DNA of 64,000 nt from CAXTEJ01 sp964243295 (GTDB lineage Bacteria > Actinomycetota > Actinomycetes > Actinomycetales > Angustibacteraceae): assembly GCA_964243295.1 (NCBI GenBank), contig CAXTEJ010000001.1, forward strand, positions 173,019-237,018, given 5' to 3'. Position numbers and translations under genes: made by a program. The notes beneath the pieces are model-generated. The model had not been told where the DNA came from and ran no database searches. It was given only the letters and a program-made list of their open reading frames with translations. The first letter of the stretch is position 1. Every line of letters begins with the position of its first letter. Of this stretch, positions 44,257 through 52,845 are shown in pieces.

Positions 44257-44753
44257 TGCCCGAGCCCCTGATGCCCGAGCCGCTGAGCAACGACCCCCTG
44301 ACCGTCGCGGAGATCGCCGGGCAGGAGCAGGCGCTGCAGCTGACGCGCCTCACCAACGACGACGCCTGGGACATCGGCTGCGCGCTCGTCGCCGAGGCCC
44401 GCCGCCGTGACCTCCCCGTCACGATCGACGTCACCCGCGGCACCCAGCAGCTGTTCCACGCCGCCCGCCCCGGCACCGCCGCCGACAACGACCAGTGGGT
44501 CATCCGCAAGACGCGCGTCGTGCAGCGGTTCGGCCACAGCTCGCTGTACGTCGGCCAGCTGTGCCGCGACGCCGGCAAGTCGCTGACCGAGATGTTCGGC
44601 GTGCCCGAGACCGAGTACGCCGCGCACGGCGGCTCGTTTCCCCTCGCCGTCCGGGACGTCGGGCTGGTCGGCACCGTGACCGTGTCGGGGCTGCCGCAGC
44701 GGCAGGACCACGCGCTCGTCGTCCAGGTGCTCGGGGAGCACCTGCGCCGCTGA
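44256..44753 (+). CDS. HbpS-like heme-degrading-domain protein (UPF0303)
   Basis: 165 residues. The domain begins at about residue 17: VAEIAGQEQALQLTRL, then DIGCALVAEARRRDLPVTID, VIRKTRVVQRFGHSS and GGSFPLAVRDVGLVGTVTVS. That is the GlcG/HbpS-like fold (PF03928). The first codons are a perfect-like 15-bp tandem duplication that gives two start sites (MPEPLMPEPL), the second ATG at 44271. Possible heme or cobalamin-cofactor link is family knowledge only. Confidence 0.85.
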   Translation: MPEPLMPEPLSNDPLTVAEIAGQEQALQLTRLTNDDAWDIGCALVAEARRRDLPVTIDVTRGTQQLFHAARPGTAADNDQWVIRKTRVVQRFGHSSLYVGQLCRDAGKSLTEMFGVPETEYAAHGGSFPLAVRDVGLVGTVTVSGLPQRQDHALVVQVLGEHLRR

Positions 44754-45256
44754 ATACCGCGAGGGGTGGCGAATAGCGGTGCTGTACAACGCTCAAGCGA
44801 GCATGGTCAAACCGGATTTTCGCGGCGCACTTACACCCTCCGATTGCGGCATCCGTACGAGCGATTCGCCCTCACCCCGCGTAGTGATGTCGGCGAGCAG
44901 CCGCTATAGGACCGCCTCGACGCCGTCAGTGGGATCGTGCTTACTATCAGCAAGCTGGGACGTGACCGCTGGCAGCCACGACCCTCACATACCTGTTCTG
45001 AGGCCCGCCGGCGTTCCGTGTTCGTTGGCGCGTGTGCGTGCCACGACCGTCACCGACCATCTCAGGTATGGGCGATGTCGGGTTGCAGTGTCCTGGGTGC
45101 CCTCTCGGTCGGCACGGCCATACCGTGTCGGCGGCCTTTACGCCCTGGCTGCTGCGACCGACGACCCTGTTTGAAGTATTGGGAGACCGCCCGTCGAAGT
45201 CGGCACGCTCCCCGCGATAGGGTAAGCCTAATCCAACACCGGGTGATAGGACGACC
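44754..45256. other. Low-GC intergenic stretch, no gene seen
   Basis: About 500 bases whose base composition drops toward 60% GC or less, unlike the flanks. Short open frames in several phases show no recognisable family. It forms the left side of the island with the HNH gene. No tRNA or long direct repeat marking an insertion could be found by eye. Confidence 0.5.
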
Positions 45257-45259
45257 GTG

Positions 45260-46051
45260 ATGCCGCAGGGAAGACCAGCAATTCCCGTCGAGGTCAAGAG
45301 GGCGATACGGCAGCAATGCGGATACGGATGCGCATTCTGCGGGAAGCCCTTATATACCTATGAGCACATTCTTCCGTGGGCTGAGGTCCAACGGCATCGA
45401 TCGGAGGATATGACACTTCTGTGTGACTCCCACCAGCGAGAGTCTTCGAACGGCCTGCTTACCCAGGCCCAAATTCGACGCGCGAACGACGAGCCATTCA
45501 ATATTGCAAAGGGTGTAACTGCCCCCTACGGACTTCACTTCGACGCCTCTGGTCCGATGACGATCCGGCTTGGCGGCGATGAGTTCACGTGGTCTGGTCC
45601 ACTTCTCGCCCCGCTGGTGGTGGACAATCAGCCACTGCTCGCCTTCCATCGCGAAGAGGATCGACTAGAGCTGTACATGTACATGAGAGACGAGTACAAC
45701 CGACCAGTCCTCGTCGTCGAGGCGAACGAGCTTGCTCTGTCTACCGACGCCTGGGATATCACCTTCGAGGGTCGAACCCTCATCGTTCGCTCGGTCGAAA
45801 ATGAGATTTTTGCGAGCATCGTATTCGCGCCGCCGTCGAGAATCGTGATTCAGGGTGCGCGTTTTCTGAGCAATGGAGTAGAGATCAATGTTGAAGACGG
45901 TCGAGTTTCGACTCCCGATGGGCAAATTCAGGCTAGCAACAACTACTGGTCCTCACCTACTGGCCTGGTCTTTGGTTACAGCCCAGATTTTCCCTCAGTG
46001 TCCGCCATCGTTGGCCCGCGGCACGTGAATCGATATCTAAGAATTGAGTGA
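45260..46051 (+). CDS. HNH endonuclease-like protein with C-terminal repeat-like domain
   Basis: 263 residues from ATG 45260 (GTG 45257 is also possible; the ribosome site is weak). The N-terminal 75 residues form an HNH zinc-nuclease core: CGYGCAFCGKPLYTYEHILP, then LLCDSHQRESSNGLL, with paired CxxC, the catalytic histidine in YEHI and a second Cys/His set. The rest (about 80-263) is beta-rich with irregular strands, for example EFTWSGPLLAPLVVDNQPLL and RTLIVRSVENEIFASIVFAP. I do not recognise that part. Codon use is rich in AT-ending codons, unlike every neighbour, pointing to recent transfer. Confidence 0.8.
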   Translation: MPQGRPAIPVEVKRAIRQQCGYGCAFCGKPLYTYEHILPWAEVQRHRSEDMTLLCDSHQRESSNGLLTQAQIRRANDEPFNIAKGVTAPYGLHFDASGPMTIRLGGDEFTWSGPLLAPLVVDNQPLLAFHREEDRLELYMYMRDEYNRPVLVVEANELALSTDAWDITFEGRTLIVRSVENEIFASIVFAPPSRIVIQGARFLSNGVEINVEDGRVSTPDGQIQASNNYWSSPTGLVFGYSPDFPSVSAIVGPRHVNRYLRIE

Positions 46052-46098
46052 GCTTCGCCTTCAGTTTTTCGTTCTGACCCTGGAACCGCTACTTCTGT

Positions 46099-46118
46099 CC
46101 GCCGGTTCAAACCGGCGG
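46099..46118 (+). terminator. Hairpin after the HNH gene
   Basis: CCGCCGGTT and AACCGGCGG pair perfectly around a two-base CA (or a 7-bp stem with a six-base loop), 47 bases after the HNH stop. A stretch GAAAGTAA follows, so no T-run. Probably a terminator; the GGTTCAAACC look of a tRNA T-arm is coincidental since no other tRNA parts are present. Confidence 0.45.
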
Positions 46119-46424
46119 TCGCGAAAGTAACCACATGAGGCGGAGTCGGACTGACTGGCCCAGGCCGAAACTCGATGTGCTTATCAATTCGTGAAGTGGT
46201 GTGCTGAGCTATCCCGCGCGGCTGTAACGCGGGCCCGAAGTTGTGCATCGTTAGGGCGGCACAAACAGTTCCGCCGCGCGTGGCTGACTCTGTGTCGCCT
46301 GCACCTCAAGAGGCGCGCCGGCAACTATGACGCGTTCCGTGTGTGGATCAGGCGAACTGGTCCGTCCAACGACCCCTATCTGCCACCCGCAGCGATCGTC
46401 AGCCCCGGGTGCGACCATGACCCG
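46119..46424. other. Intergenic stretch before the PIG-V gene
   Basis: About 300 bases returning from low to high GC. No recognisable gene; the open frame that continues into the PIG-V gene has no homology here. It should hold the PIG-V promoter, but no clear -10/-35 pair is seen. Confidence 0.45.
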
Positions 46425-47750
46425 GTGGCCGACGTCGCCGTACACCCGGCACCTGCGCCCGGCCCCCCGCCCCAGCGCGACCGCGGGCGACCGCGGCCCG
46501 GGCGGCCGTCGTCCGGGCTGGGAGCGGTGTGGTTGCGGGTGCGGGCCTGGCCGCCGGTGCGTCAGGTGCTGGTGGCCTACGCGGTGTCGCGGGTCGTCGC
46601 GGCGCTGATCATCGCGAGTGCCGCGCGGTGGGTTCAGAACCCCGCGGGGGTCGGCGACCTGCACCCCGACTACGCCGACATGGTCGTGATCTGGGACGGG
46701 CAGTGGTACCGGCAGATCGCCGAGCGGGGCTACCCCGACGGCCTGCCGCTCAACGACCTCGGCCAGGTCGACTACAACAGCTGGGCGTTCTTCCCGCTGT
46801 TCCCCGCGCTGACGCGCGCGGTCATGGCGCTGGGGCTGCCGTACAGCGCGGCGGCGAGCGTCGTGAACCTCGCTGCGGGGGCGGGCGCCGCGGTGCTGCT
46901 GTGGACCCTGTTCTCGCACACGAGCACGCCCGGCGACGCCTCCGACACCGCCGCGCGCAGCCGGCTCGCCGTGCTCGCCGTCGCGACCTGGTGCCTGCTG
47001 CCGCCGGCCGCGGTGCTGCAGGTCGCCTACACCGAGGCGCTCGCGGCCGTGCTGCTCGCCGCGGCGCTGCTGCTGCTGGTACGTCGGCAGTACGGCTGGG
47101 CGATCCCCGTGGTGCTGCTGCTCGGCCTGACGCGGGCCGTGGCCGCGCCGCTGCTCGTGGTCATCGCCTGGCACGCGGTCGCCCGCTGGCGCAGCGACCG
47201 GCCCGCGACGCGCGGCGAGTGGTGGCGGCTCATCGGCCTCGGCGCCGCGACGGGCGGCTCGGCCCTGCTGTGGCCGGCGTACGTGGGGCTGGCCACCGGC
47301 GTACCGACCGCCTTCCTCGACACGCAGGCGGTGTGGGGGCAGAACCCCGCGAGCGGCCCCTTCGTCCCGTGGTTCTCCTGGGCGTTCGACCGCGCCGGTG
47401 TCGTCGGCGTGCTGCTGCTCGTCGGAGCCGTCGCGGCCCTGGTCTCGGTCGTGGTCGGCCGGCACGGTGCCTGGCTGGCGGCCGAGCTGCGCGTGTGGGC
47501 CGTGGTCTACCCGCTCTACCTGTTCGCCGTCGTGCGGCCCATCACGAGCATGTGGCGGTTCCTGCTGCTCGACCTGCCGCTCGCCGCGGTCGCGGCGAGC
47601 GTCGCGCTGCGCGCCACCGACCTGTGGCGACCCGGCAGCCCGCACTGGCGCTGGCGGGTCGCCGGCGCGGCGCTGCTCGCGGTCGTGGCCATGAGCTGGT
47701 GGGTCGGCGTGCTGCTCACCCGCACACCCTGGAACGACTCCCCTCCCTGA
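46425..47750 (+). CDS. PIG-V-family mannosyltransferase-like membrane protein
   Basis: 441 residues from GTG 46425. About ten membrane helices follow a Pro/Arg-rich N-terminus. The loop YADMVVIWDGQWYRQIAERG with FFPLFPALTRAV is the conserved acceptor/donor site of the GT-C PIG-V family; the Asp of the WDGxWY motif is the likely catalytic or metal residue. In bacteria such proteins attach mannose or other sugars from polyprenol donors outside the membrane. The upstream in-frame extension to 46191 is considered non-coding. Confidence 0.85.
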   Translation: MADVAVHPAPAPGPPPQRDRGRPRPGRPSSGLGAVWLRVRAWPPVRQVLVAYAVSRVVAALIIASAARWVQNPAGVGDLHPDYADMVVIWDGQWYRQIAERGYPDGLPLNDLGQVDYNSWAFFPLFPALTRAVMALGLPYSAAASVVNLAAGAGAAVLLWTLFSHTSTPGDASDTAARSRLAVLAVATWCLLPPAAVLQVAYTEALAAVLLAAALLLLVRRQYGWAIPVVLLLGLTRAVAAPLLVVIAWHAVARWRSDRPATRGEWWRLIGLGAATGGSALLWPAYVGLATGVPTAFLDTQAVWGQNPASGPFVPWFSWAFDRAGVVGVLLLVGAVAALVSVVVGRHGAWLAAELRVWAVVYPLYLFAVVRPITSMWRFLLLDLPLAAVAASVALRATDLWRPGSPHWRWRVAGAALLAVVAMSWWVGVLLTRTPWNDSPP

Positions 47751-47773
47751 CCTCGCGGTGGCAGACTGCCGCC

Positions 47774-48634
47774 GTGCCCGAGCTGCCCGAGGTCGAGGCC
47801 CTCGTGGGCTTCCTGCGCGAGCGCACGGTCGGTCAGGTCGTCGCGCGCGTCGACGTCGCGGCCATCAACGTGATGAAGACGTTCGACCCGCCGCCGGCCG
47901 CGCTCGCCGGCCTCACCGTCACGGCGGTCACCCGCCACGGCAAGTGGGTCGACCTGGACGTCGACGGCCTCCACCTGGTCTTCCACCTCGCCAAGCTCGG
48001 GTGGCTGCGCTGGTCGGACGCGCTGCCCGACCGGCAGGCGCGCCCCGGCAAGGGGCCGATCGCGCTGCGCGTCGTGCTCGCCGAGGGGCAGGGATTCGAC
48101 CTGACCGAGCAGGGCACGCGCAAGGGTCTGGCGGTGCACGTCGTCCGCGACCCGCGGCAGGTCGAGGCGATCGCGAGCCTCGGCCCCGACCCGCTCGACG
48201 CCTCCTTCGACCGCGCCACGCTCGCCGCGCTGCTGGACGGGCGCCGCACCCAGATCAAGGGGCTGCTGCGCCAGCAGTCGGTGCTCGCCGGGGTCGGCAA
48301 CGCCTACTCCGACGAGGTGCTGCACGCGGCCCGGCTCTCGCCGTACGCGCTGGCCGCCACGCTGAGCGAGGAGGAGGTGGACCGCCTGTACGCCAGCCTG
48401 CGCTCGGTGCTCGCCGACGCGGTCGTCGCGGCATGGGGCCGGCCGGCGTCCGAGCTGAAGGACGCCAAGCGCGCCGGCATGCGCGTGCACCGGCGCACCG
48501 GCGAGGCGTGCCCGGTCTGCGGCGACACCGTGCGCGAGGTGAGCTTTGCGGACTCGGCGCTGCAGTACTGCCCGACGTGCCAGACCGGCGGCAAGCCGCT
48601 CGCCGACAGGCGGATGTCGCGGCTGCTGCGATAA
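47774..48634 (+). CDS. Formamidopyrimidine-DNA glycosylase family (Fpg/Nei)
   Basis: 286 residues from GTG 47774. The mature N-terminus PELPEVEAL puts the catalytic Pro2 and Glu3 in place. The H2TH region is GVGNAYSDEVLHAARLSP, the Lys of KGLLRQQ is present, and the C-terminal zinc finger reads CPVCGDTVRE...YCPTCQTGG. It removes oxidised bases and nicks the DNA strand. The insertion KTFDPPPAALAGLTVTAV and later features are of the actinobacterial Fpg/Nei2-like group. It lies 23 bases after the PIG-V gene. Confidence 0.92.
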   Translation: MPELPEVEALVGFLRERTVGQVVARVDVAAINVMKTFDPPPAALAGLTVTAVTRHGKWVDLDVDGLHLVFHLAKLGWLRWSDALPDRQARPGKGPIALRVVLAEGQGFDLTEQGTRKGLAVHVVRDPRQVEAIASLGPDPLDASFDRATLAALLDGRRTQIKGLLRQQSVLAGVGNAYSDEVLHAARLSPYALAATLSEEEVDRLYASLRSVLADAVVAAWGRPASELKDAKRAGMRVHRRTGEACPVCGDTVREVSFADSALQYCPTCQTGGKPLADRRMSRLLR

Positions 48635-48694
48635 CGGAGGGTGTCAGCGGGCTCACCTACACTCGACCGGTCACCCTCGACCAGTGGAGCCTGC

Positions 48695-50641
48695 ATGACC
48701 GAGACCATCTCGCCCGCCTCGACCACGGCCGGCGCCCCCCGCCGCCGGCGGCGGCGCTGGGTGCGCGTCGTCCTGCTGGTGCTGCTGCTCGGGGTGCTGC
48801 TGGCGGCGGGCCTCGCGTGGGTGGGCATCGGCACGCTGCGGTCGTCGCGGGTGATCCAGGAGCGGGCGGGCGTGGCCCAGGCCGAGCTCGCGCAGTTCCG
48901 CACCACGCTGCAGGCCGGTGACGAGACGGCCGCTAAGGCGCACCTCGACGCCGGCGCGGCCGCCCTGGTGCAGGCCCAGACCGCCGCCGACACCCGCCAG
49001 GTGCGCATCGCCAAGTACGTCCCGTACGTCGGCCGCACCGTCAGCGACCTCGACCACCTGCTCGCCGCCGCCCGCACGCTCAGCGGCGCCGGCGGCAACG
49101 CCCTGTCGGTCTACACCCAGGTGACCGGCAAGGACTCCCGGCTGTTCACCGGCGACACCTTCAGCATCCCGGCGATCCGCAGCGCCTCGACGTCCGTCGA
49201 CGAGCTCGCCGCAGCGCTCGGCTCGGCCCGCGGCGACCTCGTCGAGGTCAAGGGCGACGGCCCCCGAGGCGCCGAGGCGCTGGAGAAGAAGCAGTCCGCG
49301 ATGGCGCAGGTCGACTCCCTGAACGAGCAGATCGTGTCGCTCGCGCCGGTGCTCAAGGTGCTGCCCGCGGCCGTGGGCGCTGACGGGCCGCGCACCTACC
49401 TGGTCACGATCCTCAACCCGGCCGAGTCACGCGCCTCGGGCGGTGCGCCGCTGTCGCTCGCCTTCGTCAGGCTCGACCAGGGCAAGCTGTCGATCCCCGT
49501 CCAGGGCCAGACCTCGGTGCTGAGCAACGGCAACCAGCCCACGCTGTTCACCCCCGTCAAGGGCGACCCGTGGCTGTCCGGGCGCCAGGAGCGGCCGTTC
49601 GTGACCGTCAACCGCAACCCCGACTTCCGCATCGCCGGCGAGAACCTGCTGCGCGCCTCGAACAGCTTCCGGCAGAAGCCCGACGGCGTCATCGCGATGG
49701 ACGTGCAGGCGATCAGCCAGCTGCTCAGCGCCACCGGCCCCATCCAGTCGGCCGAGTACGGCGAGCTCACCTCCGAGAACGTCGCCCAGAAGCTCGTCGT
49801 CGACGCCTATCTCGAGCCGGTCGACCAGGCCGAGCGCCACGACCGCAACGACCAGCTGATGCAGACGATGCTGCAGCGCCTCACCCAGGGCGGCTCGCTG
49901 ATCGGGCAAGCACAGGCCCTGGGCAAGGCCATCCCCGGCCGCCACCTGCAGATGTACTTCCACGACCCGACGCTGCAGCAGCTCATCGAGCGCACCGGTG
50001 CCGCCGGCGCCGTCCCCGTCGACCCGACCGGCGACCTGGCCGCGGTCTACACCCAGAACCAGAACGCCAGCAAGGTCGACACCTACCAGCACCGCACCGT
50101 CAACGAGACCATCACTCTCGCCGCCGACGGCTCGGCGAAGGTGCAGCGCACCGTCGTCATCGAGAACCGCACGCCCGCCTACACCGGTGGCGGCGTCGAC
50201 CCCAAGAAGGGCTACTACACCCGCTGGGCGCAGCTGCTGGTCATGAACTTCATGCCTGCCGGCTCGCAGCTGCTGTCGCGCCCGAGCGGCGAGAACAGCC
50301 CCGGCTTCCTCGTCGGCTCGGCCCAGCACAAGGGCACCGACGGCCAGGGCCGGCCCTACGCCGACGCCGTCGCGCTCATGGGCCCGGGTGAGACCGCCAA
50401 GCTGACCTGGACGTACTCCGTGCCGGCCGCCGCGGTCAAGGACGGCGACGGCATGCGCCTGCTGGTGCGCGCCGAGACCCAGCCGCTGCTCAACGCGCCC
50501 AACCTCAACGTGCGCGTCGTCGTCCCGCAGGGGTGGACGGCGAAGCCGGGCGACGGCTGGACCGCGAGCGACGGCGGGGCCAGCACCTCGCTCACCGTCG
50601 ACCGCAGCCGCACCCTGGCGCTGCAGGTGGCCAAGGGCTGA
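48695..50641 (+). CDS. DUF4012 domain protein, secreted or membrane-anchored
   Basis: 648 residues from ATG 48695 with GGAG upstream. A basic stretch RRRRRRW and one membrane helix at about 22-45 (VVLLVLLLGVLLAAGLAWVG) give an anchored outside protein. The domain shows the DUF4012 pattern: YVPYVGRTVSDLDHLLAAAR, TYLVTILNPAESRASGG, DGVIAMDVQAISQLLSATGP, RHLQMYFHDPTLQQLIE. Function unknown; members occur in cell-surface loci. The region before 48695 in the same frame is not supported by homology. Confidence 0.88.
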   Translation: MTETISPASTTAGAPRRRRRRWVRVVLLVLLLGVLLAAGLAWVGIGTLRSSRVIQERAGVAQAELAQFRTTLQAGDETAAKAHLDAGAAALVQAQTAADTRQVRIAKYVPYVGRTVSDLDHLLAAARTLSGAGGNALSVYTQVTGKDSRLFTGDTFSIPAIRSASTSVDELAAALGSARGDLVEVKGDGPRGAEALEKKQSAMAQVDSLNEQIVSLAPVLKVLPAAVGADGPRTYLVTILNPAESRASGGAPLSLAFVRLDQGKLSIPVQGQTSVLSNGNQPTLFTPVKGDPWLSGRQERPFVTVNRNPDFRIAGENLLRASNSFRQKPDGVIAMDVQAISQLLSATGPIQSAEYGELTSENVAQKLVVDAYLEPVDQAERHDRNDQLMQTMLQRLTQGGSLIGQAQALGKAIPGRHLQMYFHDPTLQQLIERTGAAGAVPVDPTGDLAAVYTQNQNASKVDTYQHRTVNETITLAADGSAKVQRTVVIENRTPAYTGGGVDPKKGYYTRWAQLLVMNFMPAGSQLLSRPSGENSPGFLVGSAQHKGTDGQGRPYADAVALMGPGETAKLTWTYSVPAAAVKDGDGMRLLVRAETQPLLNAPNLNVRVVVPQGWTAKPGDGWTASDGGASTSLTVDRSRTLALQVAKG

Positions 50642-50682
50642 CCGGTGTCGCGGCGCCGCGTGCGCGTGGCACGCTGTCTGCC

Positions 50683-51009
50683 ATGAGCGACGCACCCGCC
50701 ATCGAGGTCACCGAGCTGCCCACCGACGCCGTGCTGCTCGACGTCCGCGAGCCCGACGAGTGGGCGGCGGGGCACGCCGAGACCGCGACGCACGTGCCGC
50801 TGGGCGACGTGCCCGACCGGGTCGGCGAGCTGCCGCAGGGCTCGCCGCTGTACGTCATCTGCCGCTCGGGCGCCCGCTCGGGCCGGGCCGTGGCGTGGTT
50901 GGCGCAGCAGGGCGTCGACGCCGTCAACGTGTCGGGAGGCATGCGCGCCTGGGACGCCGCCGGCAAGCCGATGGTCAGCGAGCAGGGTGGCCACCCCTAC
51001 GTCGCCTGA
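50683..51009 (+). CDS. Single-domain rhodanese-like sulfurtransferase
   Basis: 108 residues from ATG 50683. VLLDVREPDEWAAGH and the loop CRSGARSG with active-site Cys60 show a rhodanese. Members carry persulfide sulfur for cofactor or cyanide chemistry. Its last codons overlap the MFS gene by 23 bp. Confidence 0.92.
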   Translation: MSDAPAIEVTELPTDAVLLDVREPDEWAAGHAETATHVPLGDVPDRVGELPQGSPLYVICRSGARSGRAVAWLAQQGVDAVNVSGGMRAWDAAGKPMVSEQGGHPYVA

Positions 51010-52486
51010 GCCCCTCGACATCACCGCGCCCGACGTTCCCGGCGCGGGCGTGCCTGGTGACCCCGGGGTCTCGTGCGCCGAGCCGGTCGCGCTCGGCACC
51101 GCCCGGGGCCGGTGGCTGCTGACCGCCACGGTGCTGGCGAGCGTCATGACGTTCCTCGACTCGACGGCCGTCACCGTCGCGCTGCCCAGCATCGGCCGCG
51201 ACCTCGGGTCGTCGCTGTCGGGGCTGCAGTGGACCGTGACCGGCTACACCCTCGCGCTCGCGGCGCTGGTGCTGCTGGGTGGCGCCCTCGGCGACCGCTA
51301 CGGCCGGCGGCGGGTGTTCGTCGTGGGTGTGCTGTCGTTCGCCCTGACCTCGCTGGTCTGCGGGCTCGCCCAGTCGACCGGCCAGCTCGTCGCCGCGCGC
51401 GTGCTGCAGGGCGTCGGCGGCGCCCTGCTGACACCCGGCAGCCTGTCGCTGATCCAGTCCACGTTCCGCAGCGAGGACCGCGCCCGCGCGATCGGGCTGT
51501 GGTCGTCGCTGTCAGGTGTGGCGGGCCTGGCCGGCCCGTTCGTCGGCGGCGCGCTCATCGACACCGTGAGCTGGCGGTGGGTGTTCCTCGTCAACGTGCC
51601 GCTCGCCGTCGCGGTCACCTACGCCGCCGTGCGCCACGTGCCCGAGAGCCTCGACGCCCGCCACCACGGCCGCTTCGACGTGCTCGGCGCGGTGCTCGCG
51701 GCGATCGCGCTGGGCGCGGTGACCTACGCGCTCATCGCCGCCGGCGACGGGCTGGGTCCCGACGTGCTCGCCACCGCGGGGCTCGGCGTGATCGCCGGCG
51801 TGGCGTTCGTCGTCCGCGAGCGTCGTGCGTCCGATCCGATGCTGCCGCTCGGCGTCTTCGCCGACCGCCAGTTCACCGGCGCCAACCTCAACACCGTGCT
51901 GGTCTACGGCGCGCTCGGCGGGTTCTCGTTCTTCCTGGTGCTGCAGCTGCAGACCTCGCTCGGGTACGACGCGACCGCCGCGGGCGCCGCGAGCCTTCCC
52001 GGCATCGCGATGATCTCGCTGCTGTCGTCGCGGACGGCGTCACTGGCCCAGCGCATCGGCCCTCGGCTGCCGCTGACGGTCGGGCCGCTGCTCACCGCGG
52101 GCGGCGTGCTGCTGCTCGCGCGGGTGCAGGCGGGAACGACGTACCTGACCGGCGTGCTGCCCGGCGTGCTGGCGTTCGGCGTCGGGATGGCCCTGGTCGC
52201 CGCACCGCTGACCGCGACGGTGCTCAGCGCGGCGCCCGACCGCATGGCCGGCGTCGCCAGCGGCGTCAACAACGCGGTCGCCCGCGCCGGCGGGCTGCTG
52301 GCCGTGGCCGCGCTGCCGGTCGCCGTCGGGCTCTCGGGCGACGACTACGCCCTGCCGGCGGCGTTCACCACCGGCTACGCGCGCGCGATGGTGGCCTGCG
52401 CGGTGCTGCTCGCGGCGGGCGGCGCGGTGTCGTGGCTGACCATCCGCTCCGACGTCCTGGCCGGCGGCTCGCCGCGGGAGCCCTGA
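50987..52486 (+). CDS. MFS drug transporter, EmrB/QacA (DHA2) type
   Basis: 499 residues from GTG 50987. Fourteen helices. Motif D1 in LDSTAVTVALPSIGRDLG, motif A GDRYGRRRVFVVGV, motif C GLAGPFVGGALI and the RVLQGVGGALLTPGSL segment define the DHA2 family. Probably a proton-driven exporter of hydrophobic compounds. Starts within the rhodanese gene. Confidence 0.92.
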   Translation: MATPTSPEPLDITAPDVPGAGVPGDPGVSCAEPVALGTARGRWLLTATVLASVMTFLDSTAVTVALPSIGRDLGSSLSGLQWTVTGYTLALAALVLLGGALGDRYGRRRVFVVGVLSFALTSLVCGLAQSTGQLVAARVLQGVGGALLTPGSLSLIQSTFRSEDRARAIGLWSSLSGVAGLAGPFVGGALIDTVSWRWVFLVNVPLAVAVTYAAVRHVPESLDARHHGRFDVLGAVLAAIALGAVTYALIAAGDGLGPDVLATAGLGVIAGVAFVVRERRASDPMLPLGVFADRQFTGANLNTVLVYGALGGFSFFLVLQLQTSLGYDATAAGAASLPGIAMISLLSSRTASLAQRIGPRLPLTVGPLLTAGGVLLLARVQAGTTYLTGVLPGVLAFGVGMALVAAPLTATVLSAAPDRMAGVASGVNNAVARAGGLLAVAALPVAVGLSGDDYALPAAFTTGYARAMVACAVLLAAGGAVSWLTIRSDVLAGGSPREP

Positions 52487-52845
52487 GCCTCACCGGCTCG
52501 AGCTGCCGCCCCAGCCGTCGCCGCGCGGGGCCGTGCCGCTGCGGATGCCCTCAGCCGACCCGGCCGCCGCCGTGGCGCGGATTGCCGAGCGGGTGCTGCC
52601 GCTACTCGCGGCCTGCGACGGCTTCCGACCGCGAGGCGCAGCGCCAGTCCCCTGCCGGCGGGCTTCACCGTCCTGGAGCGCCCGTCGGACTGACCCGGAC
52701 GGGGTCGGCAGCAAGGAGTACCGCCGTCCCCCCTCGTGCGGATGCGCGCGCGCCCAGGTCGGGCCGTGAGGCCGATGTGGCGCCGGCGGGCCGTCCCTAG
52801 CGTTGTCCGCACGGCAGCTTGCCGAGCAGACGAGGAGGAGACGCC
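52487..52845. other. Intergenic region with probable ABC-operon promoter
   Basis: About 360 bases. A frame of 78 codons at 52533 starts plausibly (PSADPAAAVARIAERVLPLL) but then degenerates, so it may be a gene remnant; I would not call it. The end carries the GAGGAGGAGA ribosome site for the ATPase gene. Confidence 0.4.

Noticed and set aside
46099..46118. GGTTCAAACC-containing hairpin considered as a tRNA T-arm or att remnant
   Set aside because: The loop has the wrong size, and no acceptor, D-arm or anticodon parts are present around it.
52533..52769. A 78-codon frame before the ABC exporter
   Set aside because: Begins like a protein but degenerates into Arg/Cys/Pro-rich text and has no ribosome site.
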